64,000 nucleotides of DNA, from contig OZ059896.1 of assembly GCA_964057225.1 (NCBI GenBank), forward strand, positions 11,702,501 through 11,766,500, in the 5' to 3' direction. The position numbers and the translations under genes are program-made. This stretch comes from Auanema rhodensis. Its lineage: Eukaryota; Nematoda; Chromadorea; Rhabditida; Rhabditidae. Below are positions 47,435 to 59,500 of the stretch, piece by piece. Position 1 is the stretch's first letter; each line of letters starts with the position of its first letter. The notes below the pieces were generated by a model. That model saw only the letters and a program-made list of their open reading frames with translations, ran no database searches and was not told where the DNA came from.

Positions 47435-47962
47435 GTTTAAACTGAAACATTTAAATATTTTGTATTTTCTAAACCATTTCACTCCATCTCTTTTATTTAA
47501 TTCCATATTTTAAACAGTTTTATATTTTTACCACTATTTCATAATTTCATTTTTAAAATTTTTAATCATTAAAAAACATTTAAATTTCAATATTGTGATG
47601 CTCAAAAACTGAAACATTTAAATATTTTGTATTTTCTAAACCATTTCATTCCATCTGTTTTATTTAATTCCATATTTTAAACAATTTTATATTTCTACCA
47701 CTATTTCATAATTTCATTTTTCAAATTTTTAATCATTAAAAAACATTTAACTTTCAATATTGTGATGCTCAAAAACTGAAACATTTAAATATTTTGTATT
47801 TTCTAAATCATTTCACTCCATCTAGTTTATTTAATCCCATATTTTAAACAATTTTATATTTCTACCACTATTTCATAATTCCATTTTTTAAATTTTTAAT
47901 CTTTAAAAAACATTTAAATTTCAATATTGTGATGCTCAAAAACTGAAACATTTAAATATTTT
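47435..47962 (+). repeat. 167-bp satellite, short forward-polarity block
   Basis: About three monomers in the same polarity as 1-17329, opposite to the arrays on either side (44993 and leftward; 50600 and rightward). Monomers are more diverged, with CATTTAAATTTC rather than CATATAAATTTC. Confidence 0.92.
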
Positions 47963-48201
47963 TGTAACGGATGTCTATCCGGTTCTTTTCTGAGTGTACG
48001 TATTAACAAAAATACGAGGTGGCCAAAAGAAAAGAATTTATTTAGTAACTTCAAAAAAAAATAGTAATAACTTCAAAAATAAAACTGTGAACAAAAAGAT
48101 TTGAACTCCTTAGTTCAAAGATACAACACAAAAAAAATATAACCAAGAGACAACAATCAAACTAAAAGTAAAACTTAAATTTTCCGCAGTCCGAATATAC
48201 A
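47963..48201 (-). repeat. Second LTR of third family
   Basis: 239 bp, near-identical to 47178-47418; differs by A-run length and one substitution (CCGAATATAC versus CCGGATATAC). Confidence 0.85.
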
Positions 48202-48420
48202 GCCTCTCTCTATCCCCTCTACTAGTGAGTATGCCTCTATTTCATAAAAGTGCGCGAAAAGAGGAGTTATCGTGTGATTTCGCCATAATTGATAAGTTAA
48301 CTTAAAAGCTGCCGCGTTTACGACTATCTGGGTGTTTACGATATGATAATTTGTCACGTGATGACTTAAACCCTTTTTTATATTTCCTCTCAGAACTAAA
48401 TCTATTTCTATATCCTTTAC
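47963..48420 (-). mobile_element. Third LTR family, 3'-end fragment (ORF end, purine tract, LTR)
   Basis: On the minus strand: last 33 codons of an ORF ending at TAA 48304-48302 (..HPDSRKRGSF), about 100 nt of untranslated sequence, the purine tract GAGGGGATAGAGAGAGG, and an LTR (48201-47963, 239 bp). Flanking satellite is ATTT on both sides (47959-47962 and 48422-48425) and resumes in phase, as if this 458-bp piece had inserted as a unit; in such AT-rich DNA a 4-bp match could be chance. The ORF end matches, inverted, the end of the ORF at 50267. Confidence 0.78.
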
Positions 48421-48536
48421 ATTTTGTACTTTCTAAACCATTTCACTCCATCTATTTTATGCAATTCCATATTTTAAACAATTTTATATTTCTACCACGA
48501 ATTCATAACTTCATTTTTTAAATTTTTAATCATTAA
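48421..48536 (+). repeat. 167-bp satellite fragment, forward polarity
   Basis: About two thirds of one monomer, diverged (TTTTGTACTTTC, TATGCAATTCC, CACGAATTCATAAC), ending at ATCATTAAG where the coding-like region begins. Confidence 0.9.
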
Positions 48537-50260
48537 GGAAGCAGGAAGCTGAAAGGGTGTTATTCCAAACATGTAGAAGCTGGAACTGCTGAAGAATTCA
48601 AAAGTTTCATGAACAGGTAGTTTATTTTTATCTTTATCTTTTTCTTGACATCAACTTATTCTGACTTCTGTATAGGTCGCGAATTAACAACAAAACTGGA
48701 TCGGCTCTTGATTTACTAGAGGAGTTTACAAATATGAAGATGCTGCCTGCTGAAAATCTGGTGAATTCATGTGAACTGGAGAACGAGGATTAGCTTTCCG
48801 ATGATAAGCTACCGCATTTTGTGAGTATACATTCCGTTTCGTTTTGTTATCCTTTTTTGCAGAATGGCGTGAAATATTCCTGCCGAATGACTCAATGCAA
48901 GCTGATAGATGAGTTGCTTTACTACGTGAGTGATGTTGAAGAGCATTCTCTCCTTGCAGCCCTGGCGCAAAAAAATGATGGGTTTCCCATATCCAGTTTG
49001 AAAAAGCAGAGATATAGAAGCAACGACACCAGGGTGAGCCATTGTACATATTGTATATAACAGTTATTATCATCAGAGGCAAGGTGCAACAACGGTTAAG
49101 TCCGGAACGTTTACAAGCTTTGCTTCTCTTCTCTACTACACAATGCGTGTAGCACAGAAGAAGGATGTTTCTTTGAAGGATATGATAGGCTGAGGTGAAG
49201 TTTTCTCGATATTTTTTTATTTTCTCCATTTGCAGTGCATCAAAAAGATTGAAGTGAAAGTTGACATGATGACGAACGAGACATCGATGAACTCAATATT
49301 GCAGTTTGCTTATGAGACAAACAGAGCTTTTCGGATTCTGGAAACTTCTAATAATTTCAACAAGGAAGATCTATATATGTGTGCGAAGTCAATCTGCAAA
49401 TTGAAGAACATAGTTGAGTCAGTTAAGTATTCTTTGAAATAAAACTATATGATTTAAAATTACAGAGGTTGATTCAAGAGCGTATGCTACGAAAAATGCT
49501 CACGAAGATCCCAACGTTCTATTCCCTTTACCGGAAATTCAAAGATTTTGCAACATCTAGGTTGCAAAATATGATTGATTACTGCCCTCTATTGAAGGAC
49601 GAAAAGGTAAGTTATTTACATAATTTTTTTAAAGAAACATGTTGAAGGATAAAAGAAAATTTGTCGAAAGATGTCCGTGCTGTTATGTTATTTTCTGTTA
49701 TTCAACTTGGGGTTGAGAAGTGAAATTTTTTATAAAATTAAGTTGAAAGATGTAACGGATGCCCTCGATAGAGAATCTCTTGGTCCGCCCTTGATCAAGT
49801 TTGATTCAAAAAACGGTTATTACCTTTATGTGGTGATGAACCCCGAACTTAAAGAAACTTTTGAATTTTACATTGAGATGAGGTGTGAAAGGTTTGACAT
49901 GTACGTATAACAATTGATGTTTAAGACGGGAACTGTATCCGGAGATTCCTTATCTGTTTAGCCTTTCAAGTCACGACAATTTGAACAAGGCGATGGATTC
50001 TTTACCAGAAATGGAGGAAGAGATGAAAAGATCAATGGATATTCGAAGATCATATGTATTCGCTATAGATGCTTTCCAATCAGAAGAGGAAACCGTGAGA
50101 AAACTTTTAGCACAATGTCATGCCCAGGTCCAAGGGCATTCGATGCAGGTAACTTTTTAATGACAAAAATAATTGTAACAAGTTCAATAGACTAGGAAAA
50201 ACCACTACTCCTATTTGACCGAAGAGGCCGCTCTTTTATCCTTGGTAGGAGACACTGGTA
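48537..50260 (+). pseudogene. Degenerate intron-containing tyrosine-recombinase-like gene
   Basis: Conceptual exons with GT..AG borders: 48537-48616, 48676-48820, 48863-49033, 49236-49421, 49466-49606, ~49648-49900, ~49926-50148, from 50191. Most introns are 41-59 nt, one is 202 nt; a 25-nt gap at 49901-49925 is too short for an intron and probably marks damage. A TAG at 48791-48793 and a frame change near 49690-49710 break the frame. Near 49693-49746 it reads LGLRSEIFYKIKLKDV, resembling the first catalytic Arg box of tyrosine recombinases. Later come DIRRSY (50039-50056) and QGHSMQ joined across the last intron to TRKNHYSY, resembling the second Arg box and the H..Y end. These are pattern matches only. 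DIRS/PAT- or Crypton-type origin, or an unrelated host gene, are alternatives. Confidence 0.4.
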
Positions 50261-50266
50261 GGAGCA

Positions 50267-50599
50267 GTGGAAATAGATCAGGTTTGCGTTACTTCAGCTC
50301 GGGGTTGCTTGGGAGGTTACCTCCTCATTAAGGGAGGACAATTGTTCGCGGACCAAGCGAGAAAGATCCTAAAAACATACAAGACCGATTTAATTTCTAA
50401 TGGGATTCATCCATCCTGGGGAGAATTCCCAAAATTAGTTAACTTCCCTCAAACAGACGCGCTACGTCGGGATGCCTCATTTCAACCCCCGGTGTGTAAA
50501 GGATATAGAAATAGATTTAGTTCTGAGAGGAAATATAAAAAGGGGTTTAAGTCATCAGGTGACAAATTATCATATCGTAAACACCCAGATAGTCGTAAA
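50267..50599 (+). CDS. Last ORF of third family, C-terminal part, cut by satellite
   Basis: Open frame from about 50249 (after a TAG) through the called GTG at 50267; coding-like to about 50599 (..RKHPDSRK), then it runs into satellite and is open by chance to 50671. The normal end, RGSF and stop, is seen in the inverted fragment at 48302-48420. The protein has a Gly-rich start (GCLGGYLLIKGG), a middle with HPSWGEFPKLVNFP, and a very basic tail (RNRFSSERKYKKG), suggesting nucleic-acid binding. I do not recognise the family. It follows the recombinase-like exons closely, one frame off, so it may be their continuation. Confidence 0.5.
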
Positions 50600-53500
50600 A
50601 AAGTGAAATGGTTTAGAAAATACAAAATATTTAAATGTTTCAGTTTTGATCATCACAATATTAAAATTTAAATGTTTTTTAATAATTAAAAATTTAAAAA
50701 ATAAAATTATGAAATGGTGATAAAAATATAAAATTGTTTAAAATATGGGATTAAATAAAATAGATGGAGTGAAATGGTTTAGAAAATACAAAATATTTAA
50801 ATGTTTCAGTTTTTGCTCATCACAATATTGAAATTTAAATGTTTTTTAATGATTGAAAATTTAAAAAATGAAATTATGAAATTGTGGTAGAAATATAAAA
50901 TTGTTTAAAATATGGAATTAAATAAAAGAGATGGAGTGAAATGGTTTAGAAAATACAAAATATTTAAATGTTTCAGTTTTTGATCATCACAATATTGAAA
51001 TTTAAATGTTTTTTAATGATTAAAAAATTAAAAAATGAAGTTATGAATTCGTGGTAGAAATATAAAATTGTTTAAAATATGGAATTAAATGAAAGAAATG
51101 GAGTGAAATGGTTTAGAAAATACAAAATATTTAAATGTTTCAGTTTTTGAGCATCACAATATTGAAATTTAAATGTTTTTTAATGATTAAAATTTAAAAA
51201 ATGAAATTATGGAATTGTGGTAGAAATATAAAATTGTTTAAAATATGGAATTAAATGAAAGAGATGGAGTGAAATGGTTTAGAAAATACAAAATATTTAA
51301 ATGTTTCAGTTTTTGAGCATCACAATATTGAAATTTAAATGTTTTTTAATGATTGAAAATTTAAAAAATGAAATTATGAAATTGTGGTAGAAATATAAAA
51401 TTGTTTATAATATGGAATTAAATAAAAGAGATGGAGTGAAATGGTTTAGAAAATACAAAATATTTAAATGTTTCAGTTTTTGATCATCACAATATTGAAA
51501 TTTAAATGTTTTTTAATGATTGAAAATTTAAAAAATGAAATTATGAAATTGTGGTAGAAATATAAAATTGTTTAAAATATGGAATTAAATAAAAGAGATG
51601 GAGTGAAATGGTTTAGAAAATACAAAATATTTAAATGTTTCAGTTTTTGATCATCACAATATTAAAATTTAAATGTTTTTTAATAATTAAAAATTTAAAA
51701 AATAAAATTATGAAATAGTGGTAAAAATATAAAATTGTTTAAAAAATGGAATTAAATAAAAGAGATGGAGTGAAATGGTTTAGAAAATATAAAATATTTA
51801 AATGTTTCAGTTTTTGAGCATCACAATATTGAAATTTAAATGTTTTTTAATGATTAAAAAATTAAAAAATGAAGTTATGAATTCGTGGTAGAAATATAAA
51901 ATTGTTTAAAATATGGAATTAAATAAAAGAGATGGAGTGAAATGGTTTAGAAAATACAAAATATTTAAATGTTTCAGTTTTTGAGCATCACAATATTGAA
52001 ATTTAAATGTTTTTTAATGATTGAAAATTTAAAAAATGAAATTATGAAATTGTGGTAGAATTAAAAAATTGTATAAAATATGAGATTAAATAAAATAGAT
52101 GGAGTTAAATGGTTTAGAAAATACAAAATATTTAAATGTTTCAGTTTTTGAGCATCACAATACTGAAATTTAAATGTTTTTCAATGATTGAAAATTCAAA
52201 AAATGAAATTATGAAATTGTGGTAGAATTAAAAAATTGTATAAAATATGGGATTAAATAAAAGAGATGGAGTGAAATGGTTTAGAAAATATAAAATATTT
52301 AAATGTTTCAGTTTTTGAGCATCACAATATTGAAATTTAAATGTTTTTTAATGATTAAAATTTGAAAAATGAAATTATGAAATTGTGGTAGAAATATAAA
52401 ATTGTTTAAAATATGGAATTAAATAAAAGAGATGGAGTGAAATGGTTTAGAAAATACAAAATATTTAAATGTTTCAGTTTTGATCATCACAATATTAAAA
52501 TTTAAATGTTTTTTAATAATTAAAAATTTAAAAAATAAAATTATGAAATAGTGGTAAAAATATAAAATTGTTTAAAATATGGGATTAAATAAAATAGATG
52601 GAGTGAAATGGTTTAGAAAATACAAAATATTTAAATGTTTCAGTTTTTGAGCATCACAATACTGAAATTTAAATGTTTTTCAATGATTAAAATATTAAAA
52701 AATGAAATTATGAAATAGTGGTAAAAATATAAAATTGTTTAAAATATGGGATTAAATAAAAGAGATGGAGTGAAATGGTTTAGAAAATACAAAATATTTA
52801 AATGTTTCAGTTTTGATCATCACAATATTAAAATTTATATGTTTTTTAATAATTAAAAAGTTAAAAAATAAGATTATGAAATAGTGGTAAAAATATAAAA
52901 TTGTTTAAAATATGGGATTAAATAAAATAGATGGAGTGAAATGGTTTAGAAAATACAAAATATTTAAATGTTTCAGTTTTTGAGCATCACAATATTGAAA
53001 TTTAAATGTTTTTTAATGATTAAAATTTAAAAAATGAAATTATGGAATTGTGGTAGAAATATAAAATGTTTAAAATATGGGATTAAATAAAATAGATGGA
53101 GTGAAATGGTTTAGAAAATACAAAATATTTAAATGTTTCAGTTTTTGAGCATCACAATACTGAAATTTAAATGTTTTTCAATGATTAAAATATTAAAAAA
53201 TGAAATTATGAAATTGTGGTAGAAATATAAAATTGTTTAAAATATGGAATTAAATAAAAGAGATAGAGTGAAATGGTTTAGAAAATACAAAATATTTAAA
53301 TGTTTCAGTTTTTGAGCATCACAATATTAAAATTTAAATGTTTTTTAATGATTAAAATTTGAAAAATGAAATTATGAAATTGTGGTAGAAATATAAAATT
53401 GTTTAAAATATGGAATTAAATAAAAGAGATGGAGTGAAATGGTTTAGAAAATACAAAATATTTAAATGTTTCAGTTTTGATCATCACAATATTAAAATTT

Positions 53501-56500
53501 AAATGTTTTTTAATAATTAAAAATTTAAAAAATAAAATTATGAAATAGTGGTAAAAATATAAAATTGTTTAAAATATGGGATTAAATAAAATAGATGGAG
53601 TGAAATGGTTTAGAAAATACAAAATATTTAAATGTTTCAGTTTTTGAGCATCACAATACTGAAATTTAAATGTTTTTCAATGATTAAAATATTAAAAAAT
53701 GAAATTATGAAATAGTGGTAAAAATATAAAATTGTTTAAAATATGGGATTAAATAAAAGAGATGGAGTGAAATGGTTTAGAAAATACAAAATATTTAAAT
53801 GTTTCAGTTTTGATCATCACAATATTAAAATTTATATGTTTTTTAATAATTAAAAAGTTAAAAAATAAGATTATGAAATAGTGGTAAAAATATAAAATTG
53901 TTTAAAATATGGGATTAAATAAAATAGATGGAGTGAAATGGTTTAGAAAATACAAAATATTTAAATGTTTCAGTTTTTGAGCATCACAATATTGAAATTT
54001 AAATGTTTTTTAATGATTAAAATTTAAAAAATGAAATTATGGAATTGTGGTAGAAATATAAAATGTTTAAAATATGGGATTAAATAAAATAGATGGAGTG
54101 AAATGGTTTAGAAAATACAAAATATTTAAATGTTTCAGTTTTTGAGCATCACAATACTGAAATTTAAATGTTTTTCAAAGATTAAAATATTAAAAAATGA
54201 AATTATGAAATTGTGGTAGAAATATAAAATTGTTTAAAATATGGAATTAAATAAAAGAGATAGAGTGAAATGGTTTAGAAAATACAAAATATTTAAATGT
54301 TTCAGTTTTTGAGCATCACAATATTAAAATTTAAATGTTTTTTAATGATTAAAAATTTGAAAAATGAAATTATGAAATTGTGGTAGAAATATAAAATTGT
54401 TTAAAATATGGAATTAAATAAAAGAGATGGAGTGAAATGGTTTAGAAAATATAAAATATTTAAATGTTTCAGTTTTTGATCATCACAATATTGAAATTTA
54501 AATGTTTTTTAATAATTAAAAATTTAAAAATTTAAAAAATAAAATTATGAAATAGTGGTAAAAATATAAAATTGTTTAAAATATGGGATTAAATAAAAGA
54601 GATGGAGTGAAATGGTTTAGAAAATACAAAATATTTAAATGTTTCAGTTTTTGAGCATCACAATATTGAAATTTAAATGTTTTTTAATGTTTAAAAATTT
54701 TAAGAATGAAATTATGAAATAGTGGTAAAAATATGAAATTGTTTAAAATATGAGATTAAATAAAATAGATGGAGTGAAATGGTTTAGAAAATACAAAATA
54801 TTTGAATGTTTCAGTTTTTGAGCATCACAATACTGAAATTTAAATGTTTTTCAATGATTAAAATATTAAAAAATGAAATTATGAAATAGTGGTAGAAATA
54901 TAAAATTGTTTAAAGAATAGAATTAAATGAAATCGATGTAGTGAAATGGTTTAGAAAATACAAAATATTTAAATGTTTCAGTTTTTGAGCATCACAATAT
55001 TGAAATTTAAATGTTTTTTAATGATTAAAAATTTGAAAAATGAAATTATGAAATAGTGGTAAAAATATAAAATTGTTTAAAAAATGGAATTAAATAAAAT
55101 AGATGTAGTGAAATGGTTTAGAAAATACAAAATATTTAAATGTTTCAGTTTTTGAGCATCACAATATTGAAATTTAAATGTTTTTTAATGATTAAAAATT
55201 TGAAAATTTAAAAAATGAAATTATGAAATAGTGGTAAAAATATAAAATTGTTTAAAATATGGGATTAAATAAAAGAGATGGAGTGAAATGGTTTAGAAAA
55301 TACAAAATATTTAAATGTTTCAGTTTTTGATCATCACAATATTGAAATTTAAATGTTTTTTAATAATTAAAAATTTAAGAATTTAAAAAATGAAATTATG
55401 AAATAGTGGTGAAAATATAAAATTGTTTAAAATATGGGATTAAATAAAAGAGATGGAGTGAAATGGTTTAGAAAAAGCAAAATATTTAAATGTTTCAGTT
55501 TTTGAGCATCACAGTATTCAAAATTTAAATGTTTTTTAATAATTAAAAAGTTAAAAAATAAGATTATGAAATAGTGGTAAAAATATAAAATTGTTTAAAA
55601 TATGGGATTAAATAAAATAGATGGAGTGAAATGGTTTAGAAAATACAAAATATTTAAATGTTTCAGTTTTTGAGCATCACAATATTGAAATTTAAATGTT
55701 TTTTAATGATTAAAAATTTGAAAACTTAAAAAATGAAATTATGAAATAGTGGTAAAAATATAAAATTGTTTAAAATATGGGATTAAATAAAAGAGATGGA
55801 GTGAAATGGTTTAGAAAATACAAAATATTTAAATGTTTCAGTTTTGATCATCACAATATTAAAATTTAAATGTTTTTTAATAATTAAAAAGTTAAAAAAT
55901 AAGATTATGAAATAGTGGTAAAAATATAAAATTGTTTAAAATATGGGATTAAATAAAATAGATGGAGTGAAATGGTTTAGAAAATACAAAATATTTAAAT
56001 GTTTCAGTTTTTGAGCATCACAATATTGAAATTTAAATGTTTTTTAATGATTAAAATTTAAAAAATGAAATTATGGAATTGTGGTAGAAATATAAAATGT
56101 TTAAAATATGGGATTAAATAAAATAGATGGAGTGAAATGGTTTAGAAAATACAAAATATTTAAATGTTTCAGTTTTTGAGCATCACAATACTGAAATTTA
56201 AATGTTTTTCAATGATTAAAATATTAAAAAATGAAATTATGAAATAGTGGTAAAAATATAAAATTGTTTAAAATATGGGATTAAATAAGATAGATGTAGT
56301 GAAATGGTTTAGAAAATACAAAATATTTAAATGTTTCAGTTTTTGAGCATCACAATATTGAAATTTAAATGTTTTTTAATGATTAAAAATTTGAAAACTT
56401 AAAAAATGAAATTATGAAATAGTGGTAAAAATATAAAATTGTTTAAAATATGGGATTAAATAAAAGAGATGGAGTGAAATGGTTTAGAAAATACAAAATA

Positions 56501-59500
56501 TTTAAATGTTTCAGTTTTGATCAACACAATATTAAAATTTATATGTTTTTTAATAATTAAAAAGTTAAAAAATAAGATTATGAAATAGTGGTAAAAATAT
56601 AAAATTGTTTAAAATATGGGATTAAATAAAATAGATGGAGTGAAATGGTTTAGAAAATACAAAATATTTAAATGTTTCAGTTTTTGAGCATCACAATATT
56701 GAAATTTAAATGTTTTTTAATGATTAAAATTTAAAAAATGAAATTATGGAATTGTGCTAGAAATATAAAATGTTTAAAATATGGGATTAAATAAAATAGA
56801 TGGAGTGAAATGGTTTAGAAAATACAAAATATTTAAATGTTTCAGTTTTTGAGCATCACAATACTGAAATTTAAATGTTTTTCAATGATTAAAATATTAA
56901 AAAATGAAATTATGAAATTGTGGTAGAAATATAAAATTGTTTAAAATATGGAATTAAATAAAAGAGATAGAGTGAAATGGTTTAGAAAATACAAAATATT
57001 TAAATGTTTCAGTTTTTGAGCATCACAATATTGAAATTTAAATGTTTTTTAATAATTAAAAATTTAAAAATTTAAAAAATAAAATTATGAAATAGTGGTA
57101 AAAATATAAAATTGTTTAAAATATGGGATTAAATAAAAGAGATGGAGTGAAATGGTTTAGAAAATACAAAATATTTAAATGTTTCAGTTTTTGAGCATCA
57201 CAATATTGAAATTTAAATGTTTTTTAATGTTTAAAAATTTTAAGAATGAAATTATGAAATAGTGGTAAAAATATAAAATTGTTTAAAATATGAGATTAAA
57301 TAAAAGAGATGGAGTGAAATGGTTTAGAAAATACAAAATATTTGAATGTTTCAGTTTTTGATCATCACAATATTGAAATTTAAATGTTTTTTAATAATTA
57401 AAAATTTAAAAATTTAAAAAATGAAATTATGAAATAGTGGTAAAAATATAAAATTGTTCAAAATATGGGATTAAATAAAAGAGATGGAGTGAAATGGTTT
57501 AGAAAATACAAAATATTTATATGTTTCAGTTCTTGAGCATCACAATATTGAAATTTAAATGTTTTTTAATGATTAAAAATTTGAAAAATGAAATTATGAA
57601 ATTGTGGTAGAAATATAAAATTGTTTAAAATATGGAATTAAATAAAAGAGATGGAGTGAAATGGTTTAGAAGATATAAAATATTTAAATGTTTCAGTTTT
57701 TGGTCATCACAATATTGAAATTTAAATGTTTTTTAATAATTAAAAATTTAAAAATTTAAAAAATAAAATTATGAAATAGTGGTAAAAATATAAAATTGTT
57801 TAAAATATGGGATTAAATAAAAGAGATGGAGTGAAATGGTTTAGAAAATACAAAATATTTAAATGTTTCAGTTTTTGAGCATCACAATATTGAAATTTAA
57901 ATGTTTTTTAATGTTTAAAAATTTTAAGAATGAAATTATGAAATAGTGGTAAAAATATAAAATTGTTTAAAATATGAGATTAAATAAAAGAGATGGAGTG
58001 AAATGGTTTAGAAAATACAAAATATTTGAATGTTTCAGTTTTTGATCATCACAATATTGAAATTTAAATGTTTTTTAATAATTAAAAATTTAAAAATTTA
58101 AAAAATGAAATTATGAAATAGTGGTAAAAATATAAAATTGTTCAAAATATGGGATTAAATAAAAGAGATGGAGTGAAATGGTTTAGAAAATACAAAATAT
58201 TTATATGTTTCAGTTCTTGAGCATCACAATATTGAAATTTAAATGTTTTTTAATGATTAAAAATTTGAAAAATGAAATTATGAAATTGTGGTAGAAATAT
58301 AAAATTGTTTAAAATATGGAATTAAATAAAAGAGATGGAGTGAAATGGTTTAGAAGATATAAAATATTTAAATGTTTCAGTTTTTGATCATCACAATATT
58401 GAAATTTAAATGTTTTTTAATAATTAAAAATTTAAAAATTTAAAAAATAAAATTATGAAATAGTGGTAAAAATATAAAATTGTTTAAAATATGGGATTAA
58501 ATAAAAGAGATGGAGTGAAATGGTTTAGAAAATACAAAATATTTAAATGTTTCAGTTTTTGAGCATCACAATATTGAAATTTAAATGTTTTTTAATGTTT
58601 AAAAATTTTAAGAATGAAATTATGAAATAGTGGTAAAAATATAAAATTGTTTAAAATATGAGATTAAATAAAAGAGATGGAGTGAAATGGTTTAGAAAAT
58701 ACAAAATATTTGAATGTTTCAGTTTTTGATCATCACAATATTGAAATTTAAATGTTTTTTAATAATTAAAAATTTAAAAATTTAAAAAATAAAATTATGA
58801 AATAGTGGTAAAAATATAAAATTGTTTAAAATATGGGATTAAATAAAAGAGATGGAGTGAAATGGTTTAGAAAATACAAAATATTTAAATGTTTCAGTTT
58901 TTGAGCATCACAATATTGAAATTTAAATGTTTTTTAATGTTTAAAAATTTTAAGAATGAAATTATGAAATAGTGGTAAAAATATAAAATTGTTCAAAATA
59001 TGGGATTAAATAAAAGAGATGGAGTGAAATGGTTTAGAAAATACAAAATATTTATATGTTTCAGTTCTTGAGCATCACAATATTGAAATTTAAATGTTTT
59101 TTAATGATTAAAATTTAAAAAATGAAATTATGGAATTGTGGTAGAAGTATAAAATTGTTTAAAATATGGAATTAAATGAAAGAGATGGAGTGAAATGGTT
59201 TAGAAAATACAAAATATTTAAATGTTTCAGTTTTTGAGCATCACAATATTGAAATTTAAATGTTTTTTAATGATTGAAAATTTAAAAAATGAAATTATGA
59301 AATTGTGGTAGAATTAAAAAATTGTATAAAATATGGGATTAAATAAAATAGATGGAGTTAAATGGTTTAGAAAATACAAAATATTTAAATGTTTCAGTTT
59401 TTGAGCATCACAATACTGAAATTTAAACGTTTTTCAATGATTAAAATATTAAAAAATGAAATTATGAAATAGTGGTAGAAATATAAAATTGTTTAAAAAA

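Noticed and set aside
50600..50671. Extension of the last ORF into satellite
   Set aside because: The final 24 codons are translated satellite monomer; the natural end of this ORF is seen in the inverted fragment at 48302-48420.
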